Positions 1 through 8,244 of a stretch of 64,000 bases of DNA are shown here, piece after piece; position 1 is the first letter of the stretch, and each line of letters begins with the position of its first letter. Source of the DNA: Streptomyces cyaneus (lineage in GTDB: Bacteria > Actinomycetota > Actinomycetes > Streptomycetales > Streptomycetaceae); assembly GCF_004028635.1 (NCBI RefSeq), contig NZ_ML138679.1:124001-188000 (forward strand), in the 5' to 3' direction. The notes under the pieces were generated by a model that saw only the letters and a program-made list of their open reading frames with translations, made no database searches and was not told the DNA's origin. The translations under genes and the position numbers were made by a program.

Positions 1-1229
1 TCTGTGTGCCGGGTGCCCCGCCGGTGAAGGTTGCGGTGCTCGGTCTGACCAACCCGGGTATCGCGATCTGGGACAAGGCGTACGTCGAGGGCAAGATGGT
101 GTTCCCGGGTCTGGAGGAACAGGCCGCGAAGTGGGTGCCGAAGCTGCGCTCGATGGGTGCGGACGTGGTGGTCGTGTCGGCGCACTCGGGTTCGTCCGGT
201 ACGTCGTCGTACGGTGACCAGTTGCCGTACATCGAGAACTCGTCGGCGTTGGTGGCCCAGCAGGTGCCGGGCATCGACGCGATCCTCGTCGGGCATGCGC
301 ACACGGAGATCGCGGAGCTGCTGGTCACGAACGAGAAGACGGGTAAGACGGTCGTGCTGTCGGAGCCGCTGTGCTATGCGCAGCGACTGACCCTGTTCGA
401 CTTCGAGCTGGTCTTCACCAAGGGCCGCTGGACGGTCGAGTCGGTGAAGGCGACCGTGCGTGACTCGAAGACGGTCGCCGACGACCCGAAGATCACCAAG
501 TTGCTGAAGGACGACCACGACATCGTCGTGGAGTACGTCAACCAGGTCGTCGGCAAGGCGACGGAGAAGCTGACGACGGTCGAGGCGCGCTACAAGGACG
601 CCCCGATCATCGACCTGATCACCAAGGTCCAGGAGGACGTGGCCAAGGCGGCGCTGGCGGGGACGGAGTACGCCTCGTTGCCCGTGATCTCCCAGGCCTC
701 CCCGTTCTCCCGCACCTCGGAGATCCCGGCCGGCGAGGTGACGATCCGGGATCTGTCGAGCTTGTACGTGTACGACAACACGCTGGTCGCGAAGTTGATG
801 ACGGGTGCGCAGATCAAGGCGTACCTGGAGTATTCGGCGGAGTACTTCGTGCAGACGGCGCCGGATGCGACGGTCGACGTCGAGAAGCTGACGAACGCGA
901 ACAACCGCCCGGACTACAACTACGACTACGTGTCGGGGCTGTCGTACGAGATCGACATCGCCCAGGCGGCCGGTTCGCGGATCAAGAATCTGTCGTACAA
1001 CGGTGCCGCTCTGGACGACGCCCAGCGGTTCGTGTTCGCGGTGAACAACTATCGGGCCAACGGCGGTGGCGCGTTCCCGCATGTGGCGTCGGCTCAGGAG
1101 CTGTGGTCGGAGTCGACGGAGATCCGTACCCGGATCGCGGAGTGGGTGACCGCGAAGGGTGTGCTGGACCCGAAGAACTTCGCGTCGGTGGACTGGAAGC
1201 TCACGCGGAACGGCACGCCGGTCTTCTAG
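1..1229 (+). CDS. 5'-nucleotidase / cyclic-nucleotide phosphodiesterase family, 5'-truncated by window
   Basis: This is the C-terminal part of a 5'-nucleotidase/UshA-type metallophosphatase, which dephosphorylates nucleotides outside the cell. The window opens inside the gene; the first complete codon is at base 3. The visible part begins in the metallophosphatase domain, with VSAHSG and a metal-ligand type VGHAHTEI motif about 100 codons in. It continues into the nucleotidase C-terminal substrate domain, with ISQASPFSR and a late NNYRANGGG element. The signal peptide and the first metal ligands are outside the window. The gene converges on the monooxygenase gene with a 39-bp gap. The family is clear; substrate preference cannot be read. 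Confidence 0.88.
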   Translation, partial: CVPGAPPVKVAVLGLTNPGIAIWDKAYVEGKMVFPGLEEQAAKWVPKLRSMGADVVVVSAHSGSSGTSSYGDQLPYIENSSALVAQQVPGIDAILVGHAHTEIAELLVTNEKTGKTVVLSEPLCYAQRLTLFDFELVFTKGRWTVESVKATVRDSKTVADDPKITKLLKDDHDIVVEYVNQVVGKATEKLTTVEARYKDAPIIDLITKVQEDVAKAALAGTEYASLPVISQASPFSRTSEIPAGEVTIRDLSSLYVYDNTLVAKLMTGAQIKAYLEYSAEYFVQTAPDATVDVEKLTNANNRPDYNYDYVSGLSYEIDIAQAAGSRIKNLSYNGAALDDAQRFVFAVNNYRANGGGAFPHVASAQELWSESTEIRTRIAEWVTAKGVLDPKNFASVDWKLTRNGTPVF

Positions 1230-1257
1230 ACGACAGGGCCTGGGCGCGCAGTCGTCT
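1228..1257. terminator. weak inverted repeat between convergent genes
   Basis: Seven-base arms AGACGAC and GTCGTCT flank a GC-rich 16-base loop between two converging stop codons. It may serve as a bidirectional terminator, but the stem is short. Confidence 0.3.
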
Positions 1258-1268
1258 CGTCGGGAGCC

Positions 1269-2864
1269 TCAGATCCCGTCCATCAGTGGTGTCAGCACCT
1301 TCGGCTGACGCGCGGACGGGATCCGGGGCTCCTGCTGTTCGAGGCCGAAGGTGGTGAAGGCCGTGCGTGTGGGCAGGGGGTAGGTCTCCTTGCCGGTCAC
1401 GGAGTTGAGGATGGCGGCGCTGCGCCAGGCTGCGAGGCCGAGGTCGGGGGTGCCGATGCCGTGGGTGTGGCGTTCGGCGTTCTGGACGTAGATGTGGCAG
1501 CCGGAGCCGGTGACGGAGGGGTCCATGACGAGGCGGTACTCGTCGTCGATGCGGGGGCGTTCCCGGCTGTCGAGGCGCATGTAGGGGTCGAGGCCGGCGA
1601 GGATGCGGCTGAGGGGGCGTTCGCGGTAGCCGGTGGCCAGGACGACGGCGTCGGTGGTGAGGCGCGAGCGGGTGTTCTGGTGGAGGTGCTCCAGGTGGAG
1701 TTCGACCTTGGTCGTGGCGACTCGGCCGGCGGTGCGGACGCGGACGCCGGGGGTGAGGACGGTGTCGGGCCAGCCGCCGTGCAGGGAGCGGCGGTAGAGC
1801 TCGTCGTGGATGGCGGCGAGGGTGCCGGCGTCGATGCCTTTGTGGAGCTGCCACTGGGAGGCGACGAGTTGGTCGCGGACGGGTTCGGCGAGGGCGTGGA
1901 AGTAGCGGGTGTAGTCGGGTGTGAAGTGTTCCAGGCCGAGCTTGGAGTACTCCATGGGGGCGAAGGCGTCGGTGCGGCCGAGCCAGTGCAGTCCCTCGCG
2001 TCCGACGGGGCGGCGGCGTAGCAGGTCGAGGAAGACCTCGGCGCCGGACTGTCCCGATCCGATGACGGTGATGTGCTCGGCGGCGAGGAGTGTCTCGCGG
2101 TGGTCGAGGTAGTCGGCGGCGTGGATGACGGGGACGCGGGGTGCCTCGACGAGGGGCCTGAGGGGGTCGGGGATGTCTGGTTCGGTGCCGATGCCCAGGA
2201 CGATGTTCTTGGCGTAGGTACGGCCGAGCGCTTCGGCTTCTCCGTCGGGGCCGAGTTGGGTGAAGTCGACCTCGAAGACGTCGCGTTCGGGGTTGAAGCG
2301 GACGGCGTCGACCTGGTGGCCGAAGCTCAGTGCTGGGAGGTTCTCGCAGACCCAGCGGCAGTAGGCGTCGTACTCGGCGCGTTGGATGTGGAAGCGTTCG
2401 GCGAAGTAGAAGGGGAAGAGCCGGTCGCGGGTCTTGAGGTAGTTGAGGAAGGACCAGGGGCTGGCGGGGTCGGCGAGCGTCACGAGGTCGGCGAGGAAGG
2501 GGACTTGGATGCGGGCGCCGTCGATGAGGAGGCCGGGGTGCCAGGCGAAGGCGGGGCGCTGTTCGTAGAAGACGGTGTCGAGGTCGTCGAGGGGGTGGGC
2601 GAGAGCGGCGAGGGAGAGGTTGAAGGGGCCGATGCCGATGCCGACGAGGTCGCGGGGGGTGTCGGGGTCGCGGGGGGTGTCGGGGTCGCGGGGGGTGTCG
2701 GGGTCGCGGCGTGGGGGTGTCCTGAGGGCGGGCTGGGGGCCGGTGTCGGGGACGGCGCGGAGGGGGGCGCCGGAGCCTGTCTGGGGGCGCGTGTAGGCGT
2801 TTACCTGGGGGCGCGTGTGGGGGCCGGTGTGGGGGTTCGGCTGGGGGTTTGTCTGGGGGCTCAT
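1269..2864 (-). CDS. SidA/IucD/PvdA-type L-lysine or L-ornithine N-monooxygenase
   Basis: This is an FAD- and NADPH-dependent N-hydroxylase of the siderophore family (DesB, IucD, PvdA), which makes the N-hydroxy-amine used in hydroxamate siderophores. The 531-residue protein has the FAD motif GIGIGPFN at residues 75-82, the NADPH motif GSGQSG at 269-274 and the family ATGY motif at 410-413. The ATG start at 2864 overlaps the stop of the upstream decarboxylase (ATGA), so the two are translationally coupled. Family members are usually about 430-450 residues and start close to the FAD motif. Here roughly 75 low-complexity Pro/Thr/Arg-rich residues precede it, including three DPDTPR units encoded by an 18-bp repeat. 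The acyltransferase and siderophore synthetase (DesC, DesD) do not follow, so the product is unknown. Confidence 0.85.
   Translation of the reverse strand: MSPQTNPQPNPHTGPHTRPQVNAYTRPQTGSGAPLRAVPDTGPQPALRTPPRRDPDTPRDPDTPRDPDTPRDLVGIGIGPFNLSLAALAHPLDDLDTVFYEQRPAFAWHPGLLIDGARIQVPFLADLVTLADPASPWSFLNYLKTRDRLFPFYFAERFHIQRAEYDAYCRWVCENLPALSFGHQVDAVRFNPERDVFEVDFTQLGPDGEAEALGRTYAKNIVLGIGTEPDIPDPLRPLVEAPRVPVIHAADYLDHRETLLAAEHITVIGSGQSGAEVFLDLLRRRPVGREGLHWLGRTDAFAPMEYSKLGLEHFTPDYTRYFHALAEPVRDQLVASQWQLHKGIDAGTLAAIHDELYRRSLHGGWPDTVLTPGVRVRTAGRVATTKVELHLEHLHQNTRSRLTTDAVVLATGYRERPLSRILAGLDPYMRLDSRERPRIDDEYRLVMDPSVTGSGCHIYVQNAERHTHGIGTPDLGLAAWRSAAILNSVTGKETYPLPTRTAFTTFGLEQQEPRIPSARQPKVLTPLMDGI
2650..2703. 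repeat. 18-bp tandem repeat, three copies
   Basis: Three perfect copies of an 18-bp unit (plus strand GTCGCGGGGGGTGTCGGG) lie within the monooxygenase gene just before the FAD-binding motif. They encode the repeated hexapeptide DPDTPR. The array keeps frame, so copy number could vary without disrupting the gene. Confidence 0.9.
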
Positions 2865-4243
2865 CCGGGGGTGTTTCCTTCCACCAGTTTCAGGAGGGCG
2901 GCCAGGTCGTCCGGGCGTGTGTGGGGGTTGAGGAGTGTGGCTTTGAACCACAGGCGCCCGTCTATCCGGGCCCGCCCGAGTACGGCACGGCCGTCGGTGA
3001 GGAGCCTTCGGCGTACGGCGGCGACGGCGGCGTCGGTGGCGTGTGCGGGCCGGAACAGGACCGTGCTGATGGTGGGCGGGTCGTAGAGGTCGAACCCGGG
3101 GTGGTCGTGGACGAGGGCGGCGAACTCGTGGGCGTGGTCGCAGACTTGCTCGACGAGTCGGCCGAGGCCGCTGCGGCCGAGGGTCTTGAGGGTGACGGCG
3201 ATCTTGAGGACGTCCGGGCGGCGGCTGGTGCGCAGGGAGCGGCCGAGGAGGTCGGGCAGGCCCGCTTCGGTGTCGTCGTCGGCGTTGAGGTAGTCGGCGC
3301 GGTGGTGGAGCACGGCGAGGTCGTCGGGGTTGCTGACGGCGAGGAGACCGGCGGCGACGGGCTGCCAGCCGAGCTTGTGCAGGTCGAGGGTGACGCTGTC
3401 GGCGGCGTCGAGTCCGGTGAGTCGGTCGCGGTACCGGTCGCTGAAGAGGAGGCCTCCGCCGTAGGCGGCGTCGATGTGGAGTCGGGCGCCGTGCGCGGCG
3501 CAGAGGGCGGCGATCTCGGGGAGGGGGTCGATGAGCCCGGCGTCGGTGGTGCCCGCGGTGGCGGCGACCAGGTGTGGGCCGGGCAGTCGGTTGAGGGCCT
3601 CGTCGAGGGCGGCGGGGTCGAGGACGCCGGCCGGGGCGGGTACGGCGACCGGTTCGGGCAGGCCGAGCAGCCAGGCGGCGCGGGGCAACGAGTGGTGGGC
3701 GTTGGCCCCGTGGACGAGCCGGACGCCGGCGCCCTGGGCTTCTCGGGCGAGGAGGAGGGCCAGTTGGTTGGATTCGGTGCCGCCGGTGGTGAGCAGGGCG
3801 ACGCAGCCCTTCTCCGCTCCCCCGGCGCCGAACACCTCCGCCGCGAGCACCCCCATCACCAACGCCTCCAGCTCGGAGGCCCCCGGCGCCTGGTCCCAGG
3901 AGTCCAGCGAGGGGTTGAGGGCCGAGGCGGCGAGGTCGGCGGCGGTGGCGAGGGCGAGGGGTGGGCAGTGGAGGTGGGCGGCGCAGAGGGGGTCGGAGGG
4001 GTCGGTGGCGCCTGCTGCGAGGGCCCGGACGAGGTTGTGGAGGGCGCCTGGGTCGCCGTTGTCCGGGAGTACGTCCCCGACGGCCTCCCGCATGCGTGCG
4101 GCGACCGCGTCCGGGCCGCCTGCGGGCAGGGGTCCCCCGCGAGCCCGGGCGCCCTCGCTCAGCGCGTCGAGCACGGTGTCGAGCAACGGCCGCAGGGCGT
4201 GGGGGCCTTCGGGGCCTGAAGCGAGCGACGGCGGCGTGCTCAT
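2861..4243 (-). CDS. PLP-dependent group II decarboxylase (DesA-like)
   Basis: This is a pyridoxal-phosphate decarboxylase of 460 residues, probably acting on lysine, ornithine or a related diamino acid to give a diamine such as cadaverine for the adjacent N-monooxygenase. Visible motifs are TTGGTESNQ at 152-160, the PLP-pairing Asp258 in HIDAAYGG and the PLP lysine Lys290 in DLHKLGWQP. The ATG at 4243 was chosen because GGGAGGA sits seven bases upstream; the frame stays open further but without a good ribosome site. The gene overlaps the monooxygenase start by four bases. The LDLHKLGWQP neighbourhood differs from the DFHK form I remember for DesA, so this may be a paralogue and not the desferrioxamine enzyme itself. 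Confidence 0.82.
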   Translation of the reverse strand: MSTPPSLASGPEGPHALRPLLDTVLDALSEGARARGGPLPAGGPDAVAARMREAVGDVLPDNGDPGALHNLVRALAAGATDPSDPLCAAHLHCPPLALATAADLAASALNPSLDSWDQAPGASELEALVMGVLAAEVFGAGGAEKGCVALLTTGGTESNQLALLLAREAQGAGVRLVHGANAHHSLPRAAWLLGLPEPVAVPAPAGVLDPAALDEALNRLPGPHLVAATAGTTDAGLIDPLPEIAALCAAHGARLHIDAAYGGGLLFSDRYRDRLTGLDAADSVTLDLHKLGWQPVAAGLLAVSNPDDLAVLHHRADYLNADDDTEAGLPDLLGRSLRTSRRPDVLKIAVTLKTLGRSGLGRLVEQVCDHAHEFAALVHDHPGFDLYDPPTISTVLFRPAHATDAAVAAVRRRLLTDGRAVLGRARIDGRLWFKATLLNPHTRPDDLAALLKLVEGNTPG

Positions 4244-4608
4244 CGTGTCCTCCCGGGCGCAGGGCAAGAGGGACTTCCAGCTTGTACCCGGATGCGTGAT
4301 CGCGCCCGAAAAGCCCAACGACAGGAACCCGAAAGGAGGTACTTGCGTGCGGGGAAAGCGTGTCGGGGGTGGTGTGCCGCGGGTGGCGGAGTAAGGGGTG
4401 GTGGATGGGAGGGCGGCGGTCCTCGTCCGTCGAGGGGCTGATCCTCCTGGGGGCCGGCGCGCCAAGGCTCAGGAGCCGAGCCAGGAACCCGAGCCGGAAA
4501 CCGAGCCAGGAGCCGAGCCCGGAGCCGAGCCAAGAGCCCGGCCAGGAAGATCAGCCCGCCGCATCACCCGTGGTCACCGGCGGTGCCCCTACCCCACCGG
4601 CGCCGGCC
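4244..4608. other. 365-bp gene-free region with degenerate repeats
   Basis: This is the leader and promoter region of the decarboxylase/monooxygenase pair, downstream of pepN. I looked for an iron-box palindrome (AGGTTAGGCTAACCT type) and saw none. Bases 4470-4548 carry imperfect direct repeats of a GAGCCAGGA-like unit. On the plus strand, an unusually good ribosome site AAAGGAGG (about 4333-4340) precedes a 15-codon frame starting with GTG at 4347 and ending at 4394; whether it is translated is unknown. Confidence 0.6.
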
Positions 4609-7116
4609 TCACTCGCCCTCCCGTACCCGCAATGCCCGTGCCAGGTCGTCGAGTTGGTCGGCGAGCCTGCGGCGCAGTGCCGGGATCGGCTCGCCGTCGC
4701 GCAGGCATTCCTCGCCGAGCCGCAGGGCTTCGGCGTCGACGGCGTACAGCGGGAAGGCGTAGCGGCCGGCGGCGTCGGCGATGGCGGGGCCGCGGCGGGC
4801 GCCGACGGCGAGCGCGTCCTGGTAGTAGCGCGGCACGTACTGCTGTACGAGGTCGGTCTGTTCGGGCTGCCAGAAGCCCTGGGCGGTGGCGATGAAGAGG
4901 TAGTTGGACAGATCGGTGCCGTCGTCGGTGGCGAACATGGCGTCCCAGGCCCTTGCCTTGGCCTCCGCGTCGGGCAGGGCGGCCCGGCAGCGGGCGGCGC
5001 CCTCCTGGCCGGTGGCGCTCGGGTCGCGCGCCAGCTCGGCGGCGATGGCGGCCTCGTCGACGGCGCCGAGGACGGCGAGGCGGCCCAGGACGCGCCAGCG
5101 CAGCTCGGGGTCGAGTTCGGGTCCGCCGGGCACGGTGCCGTCGGCGAGCCAGGCGGCGATCGTGTCGGGGTGGGCGGCGACGTCGATGAAGTGGCGTACG
5201 GCGATCAGGCGCAGGCCGGGGTTGTCGCCGTCCTCGGTGCGGCGGATGAGGTCGCGGCAGAGGGAGGAGAGGGTGGTCAGGGCTGCCGGGCGTGCCTCGG
5301 GGGTGAGGTAGCGGTCGGCGACCTGGGCGGTGGCGAAGGCGAGGACGCCCTGGACGACGGCGAGGTCGGTCTCGTGCGGCAGATGGGTGCGGGCGGCCTC
5401 CAGATAGGCGCCGGCGGCCAGTTCACCGTCGCGGACGGCGTCGCGCAGGGCGTTCCAGACGAGCGCGCGGGTGAGTGGTTCGGGCAGTCCGGCGAGGCTC
5501 GTGCGGATGGTCTCGAAGGATTCGGGTTCGAAGCGGACCTTGGCGTAGGTCAGGTCGCCGTCGTTGAGCAGCAGCAGTGCCGGGCGCTTGCCGATGGGCT
5601 GTGGGGCCGGGTGCGGGATGTCGAGGTCGAGGCGTTCGCGCAGGACGAGGTGGCCCTCGTTGTCGCCGAGGTCGAGGTCGTACAGGCCGACGGCGATGCG
5701 GTGCGGGCGGCTTCCGGCGCGGTCGACGGTGAGGCTGTACGTGCCGTTCTCGCCGGGGGTGACGGCCGGGGTGAGGGTGTCGACGCCGGTGGTGCGCAGC
5801 CAGGCGTCGGCCCAGGCGTGGACGTCGCGTTCGGTGGCGGCGGCGAGGGAGTCGACGAAGTCGGCGAGGGTGGCGTTGGCGAACTTGTGGCGGGCGAAGT
5901 GGGTGTTGATTCCGGTGAGGAAGTCCTTCTCGCCGAGCCAGGCGACCAGTTGGCGCAGTGCGGAGGCGCCCTTGGCGTAGGAGATGCCGTCGAAGTTGAG
6001 CTGGGCGGTGGCGGTGTCGTTGACGCCTTCGGGGGCGACGGGGTGGGTGGAGGGGCGCTGGTCGGCGTCGTAGCCCCAGGCCTTGCGGGCGACGCCGAAG
6101 TCGGTCCAGGTGTCGGTGAAGCGGGTGGCCTCGGCGCAGGTCTGGTAGCCCATGTACTCGGCGAAGGACTCGTTCAGCCAGATGTCGTCCCACCAGCGCA
6201 GGGTGACGAGGTCGCCGAACCACATGTGGGCCATTTCGTGGGCGATGACCATGGCGCGGGTCTGGCGCTCGGCGTCGGTGACGGCGGAGCGGTAGACGAA
6301 CTCGTCGCGGAAGGTGACGAGTCCGGGGTTCTCCATGGCGCCGGCGTTGAACTCGGGGACGAACGCCTGGTCGTAGGAGTCGAAGGGGTAGGGCTCGTCG
6401 AACTTCTCGTGGTAGCGGTCGAAGCACGCGCGCGTGACCTCGAAGAGCTCGTCGGTGTCCGTGTCGAGGTAGGGGGCGAGCGAGCGGCGGCAGTGCAGGC
6501 CGAAGGGCAGGCCGCGGTGTTCGGTGCGCACGGAGTGCCAGGGGCCGGCGGCGACGGCGACGAGGTAGGTGGAGATCAGCGGGGTGGCGGCGGCCTGCCA
6601 GCGGCCGTCGTCGAGGTGTTCGGTGATGCCGTTGGCGAGGACGCTCCAGCCCTCGGGGGCCTTGACGGACAGGTCGAAGACGGCCTTGAGGTCCGGTTGG
6701 TCGAACGCGGCGAAGACGCGCTGGGCGTCGTCCATGCACAGCTGTGTGTAGAGGTACGTCTCGCCGTCGACGGGGTCGGTGAAGCGGTGCATGCCCTCGC
6801 CGGTGCGGGAGTAGCGCATGGCCGCGTCGACGCGCAGTTCGTGCTCGCCGGCGGTGAGGTTCTTCAGGGGCAGCCTGTTCTCGTCCAGGGTCTCGGGGTC
6901 GAGGGGTTGTCCGTCCAGCGTGACGGAGCGCAGTTCGGCCGGCTTGATCTCGACGAAGGTGTCCGTGTCCGCGTGGTCCGCGCGCGTGGTGAAGCGGATG
7001 ACGGTGCGGGAGTCGAAGGTCTCGTCCCCGGTGGTGAGATCGAGTTCGATCGTGTAGCGGTGGACGTCGAGGAGCTGGGCACGGGTCTGCGCTTCGTCGC
7101 GCGTCAGTACGGACAT
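4609..7116 (-). CDS. pepN: Aminopeptidase N (M1 family zinc metallopeptidase)
   Basis: This cytoplasmic M1 aminopeptidase removes N-terminal residues from peptides. The 835-residue length is normal for actinobacterial PepN, with the M1 N-terminal beta domain, catalytic domain and C-terminal helical ERAP1-like domain. The exopeptidase motif GAMEN is present. The zinc site is HEMAH with His293, His297 and catalytic Glu294, followed 18 residues later by the third ligand Glu316 in WLNESFAEY. The start at 7116 (MSVLTRDEA) fits family alignments; an in-frame ATG at 7125 is also possible because neither has a strong ribosome site. It is transcribed alone, opposite in direction to nothing nearby and 56 bp downstream of the response regulator gene. 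Confidence 0.95.
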   Translation of the reverse strand: MSVLTRDEAQTRAQLLDVHRYTIELDLTTGDETFDSRTVIRFTTRADHADTDTFVEIKPAELRSVTLDGQPLDPETLDENRLPLKNLTAGEHELRVDAAMRYSRTGEGMHRFTDPVDGETYLYTQLCMDDAQRVFAAFDQPDLKAVFDLSVKAPEGWSVLANGITEHLDDGRWQAAATPLISTYLVAVAAGPWHSVRTEHRGLPFGLHCRRSLAPYLDTDTDELFEVTRACFDRYHEKFDEPYPFDSYDQAFVPEFNAGAMENPGLVTFRDEFVYRSAVTDAERQTRAMVIAHEMAHMWFGDLVTLRWWDDIWLNESFAEYMGYQTCAEATRFTDTWTDFGVARKAWGYDADQRPSTHPVAPEGVNDTATAQLNFDGISYAKGASALRQLVAWLGEKDFLTGINTHFARHKFANATLADFVDSLAAATERDVHAWADAWLRTTGVDTLTPAVTPGENGTYSLTVDRAGSRPHRIAVGLYDLDLGDNEGHLVLRERLDLDIPHPAPQPIGKRPALLLLNDGDLTYAKVRFEPESFETIRTSLAGLPEPLTRALVWNALRDAVRDGELAAGAYLEAARTHLPHETDLAVVQGVLAFATAQVADRYLTPEARPAALTTLSSLCRDLIRRTEDGDNPGLRLIAVRHFIDVAAHPDTIAAWLADGTVPGGPELDPELRWRVLGRLAVLGAVDEAAIAAELARDPSATGQEGAARCRAALPDAEAKARAWDAMFATDDGTDLSNYLFIATAQGFWQPEQTDLVQQYVPRYYQDALAVGARRGPAIADAAGRYAFPLYAVDAEALRLGEECLRDGEPIPALRRRLADQLDDLARALRVREGE

Positions 7117-7172
7117 GCAGGACATGCTGCCTGATGGCGCTGACAAGGCACAGAGGCTGATGGATAAGTGCC

Positions 7173-7730
7173 CTATGTCCGGTCTTTGCTCTGTTGAGGG
7201 GTACGGGCCGCCGCCGGGCTGTCGCGCTGCGGCGGGACGCGGGCGTCGGGGTGGGGCAGGCGGGGCCGCGGGGCGGGTTGCCGGCTGCCGGGGTCGTCCT
7301 TGACGAGGGCGCGTAATTCGTGGACCTCTCGCTCCAGTGCGCGTTGGCGCTGGTAGGAGTCGTACAGATAGCGGACCTTGGTGCGCAGCGCCCAGGGTTC
7401 GATGGGCTTCATGACCAGGTCGGCGACGCCGAGTCCGAAGGCGGTGGCGGTCAGTTCGTGGTCCGCGCCGAAACCGGTGAGCAGCAGGACGGGTATGTGC
7501 TGGGTCTGCTCCACGCGCCGCATGTAGCGCACCACCTCCAGGCCGCTGACGCCGGGCATGCGGACGTCCAGGAGCAGCAGGCCGACCTGCCCGCGGAGCA
7601 CCTGCTTGAGCGCCTCGTCACCGCTGGTGGCACGGGCGAGGCGGTAGCCCAGCGGGGCCAGGGCGCTCTCGAGCGCGTACAGCGTGTCCTCGTGGTCGTC
7701 GACGATGAGGATCTTGGCATCCGACGGCAT
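7173..7730 (-). CDS. Single-domain response regulator
   Basis: This is a 185-residue receiver protein. The CheY-like fold occupies residues 5-125, with the acidic pair Asp11-Asp12, phospho-acceptor Asp55 in LLLLDVRMPG, the conserved Thr in LLLTGF and the switch Lys in MKPIEPW. It has no DNA-binding domain. The C-terminus is a charged helical stretch (YDSYQRQRALEREVHELRAL) that could form a coiled coil, then a Pro/Arg-rich tail. GGGAGGG lies nine bases before the ATG. No histidine kinase is adjacent, so its input and output partners are not visible. Confidence 0.9.
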   Translation of the reverse strand: MPSDAKILIVDDHEDTLYALESALAPLGYRLARATSGDEALKQVLRGQVGLLLLDVRMPGVSGLEVVRYMRRVEQTQHIPVLLLTGFGADHELTATAFGLGVADLVMKPIEPWALRTKVRYLYDSYQRQRALEREVHELRALVKDDPGSRQPAPRPRLPHPDARVPPQRDSPAAARTPQQSKDRT

Positions 7731-7870
7731 GGCCCGACGTCCCTCCCGGCGTGGACATCCAGGGTATGTCCGGGCGCTGACGGGGAGTGCGTGTCAGCTT
7801 GCATGGAGTGCACAGCGCAGCATGCCGGGCATGGGCCGCCGTGTCACTCCCTCGGGAGGGACGATCCAGG

Positions 7871-8221
7871 TCAGTTCGCCGTGGGCGCAGTGCCGTTGAT
7901 GGTGTCCTCGGCGATGCTCTCGTGGTGCCTGATCACTTCGGCGATGATGAAATTGAGGAACTTTTCAGCGAAAGCCGGGTCGAGCTTGGCGTTTTCGGCC
8001 AGGGTGCGCAGGCGGGCGATCTGGCGGGCCTCGCGGGCGGGGTCGGCCGGCGGGAGCTGGTGCTGGGCCTTGAGGTGGCCGACCTGCTGGGTGCACTTGA
8101 AGCGCTCGGCGAGCATGTGGACAACGGCCGCGTCGATGTTGTCGATGCTGTCGCGCAGCCGGGCGAGCTCCTCGCGAACGGCGGGGTCGACGTCGCCGGG
8201 GGACGTGTTGCTGGTGGTCAT
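7871..8221 (-). CDS. Chorismate mutase, AroQ class
   Basis: This 116-residue all-helical chorismate mutase converts chorismate to prephenate for Phe/Tyr biosynthesis. The N-terminal RLRDSIDNIDAAVVHMLAER is the typical first AroQ helix with its active-site Arg. KCTQQVGHLKAQ and the late FLNFIIAEVIRHHE helix match short actinobacterial AroQ proteins. The ATG at 8221 begins MTTSNTSPG; the frame is open further upstream through the AraC gene but that is a different reading frame. It lies 23 bp downstream of the AraC-type regulator on the same strand, so they may share a transcript. Confidence 0.88.
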   Translation of the reverse strand: MTTSNTSPGDVDPAVREELARLRDSIDNIDAAVVHMLAERFKCTQQVGHLKAQHQLPPADPAREARQIARLRTLAENAKLDPAFAEKFLNFIIAEVIRHHESIAEDTINGTAPTAN

Positions 8222-8244
8222 GAGGGCCCAGCCTACGGGGCACC

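Noticed and set aside
2849..4219. 456-codon plus-strand frame opposite the PLP decarboxylase
   Set aside because: Shadow of the decarboxylase gene; no ribosome site or domain.
4244..4400. Iron box (DtxR/IdeR) before the siderophore-type pair
   Set aside because: I searched for the AGGTTAGGCTAACCT-type palindrome and found nothing close.
4360..7134. 924-codon plus-strand frame opposite pepN
   Set aside because: Same cause: Gly/Val/Ala-rich translation without motifs, opposite a complete M1 peptidase.
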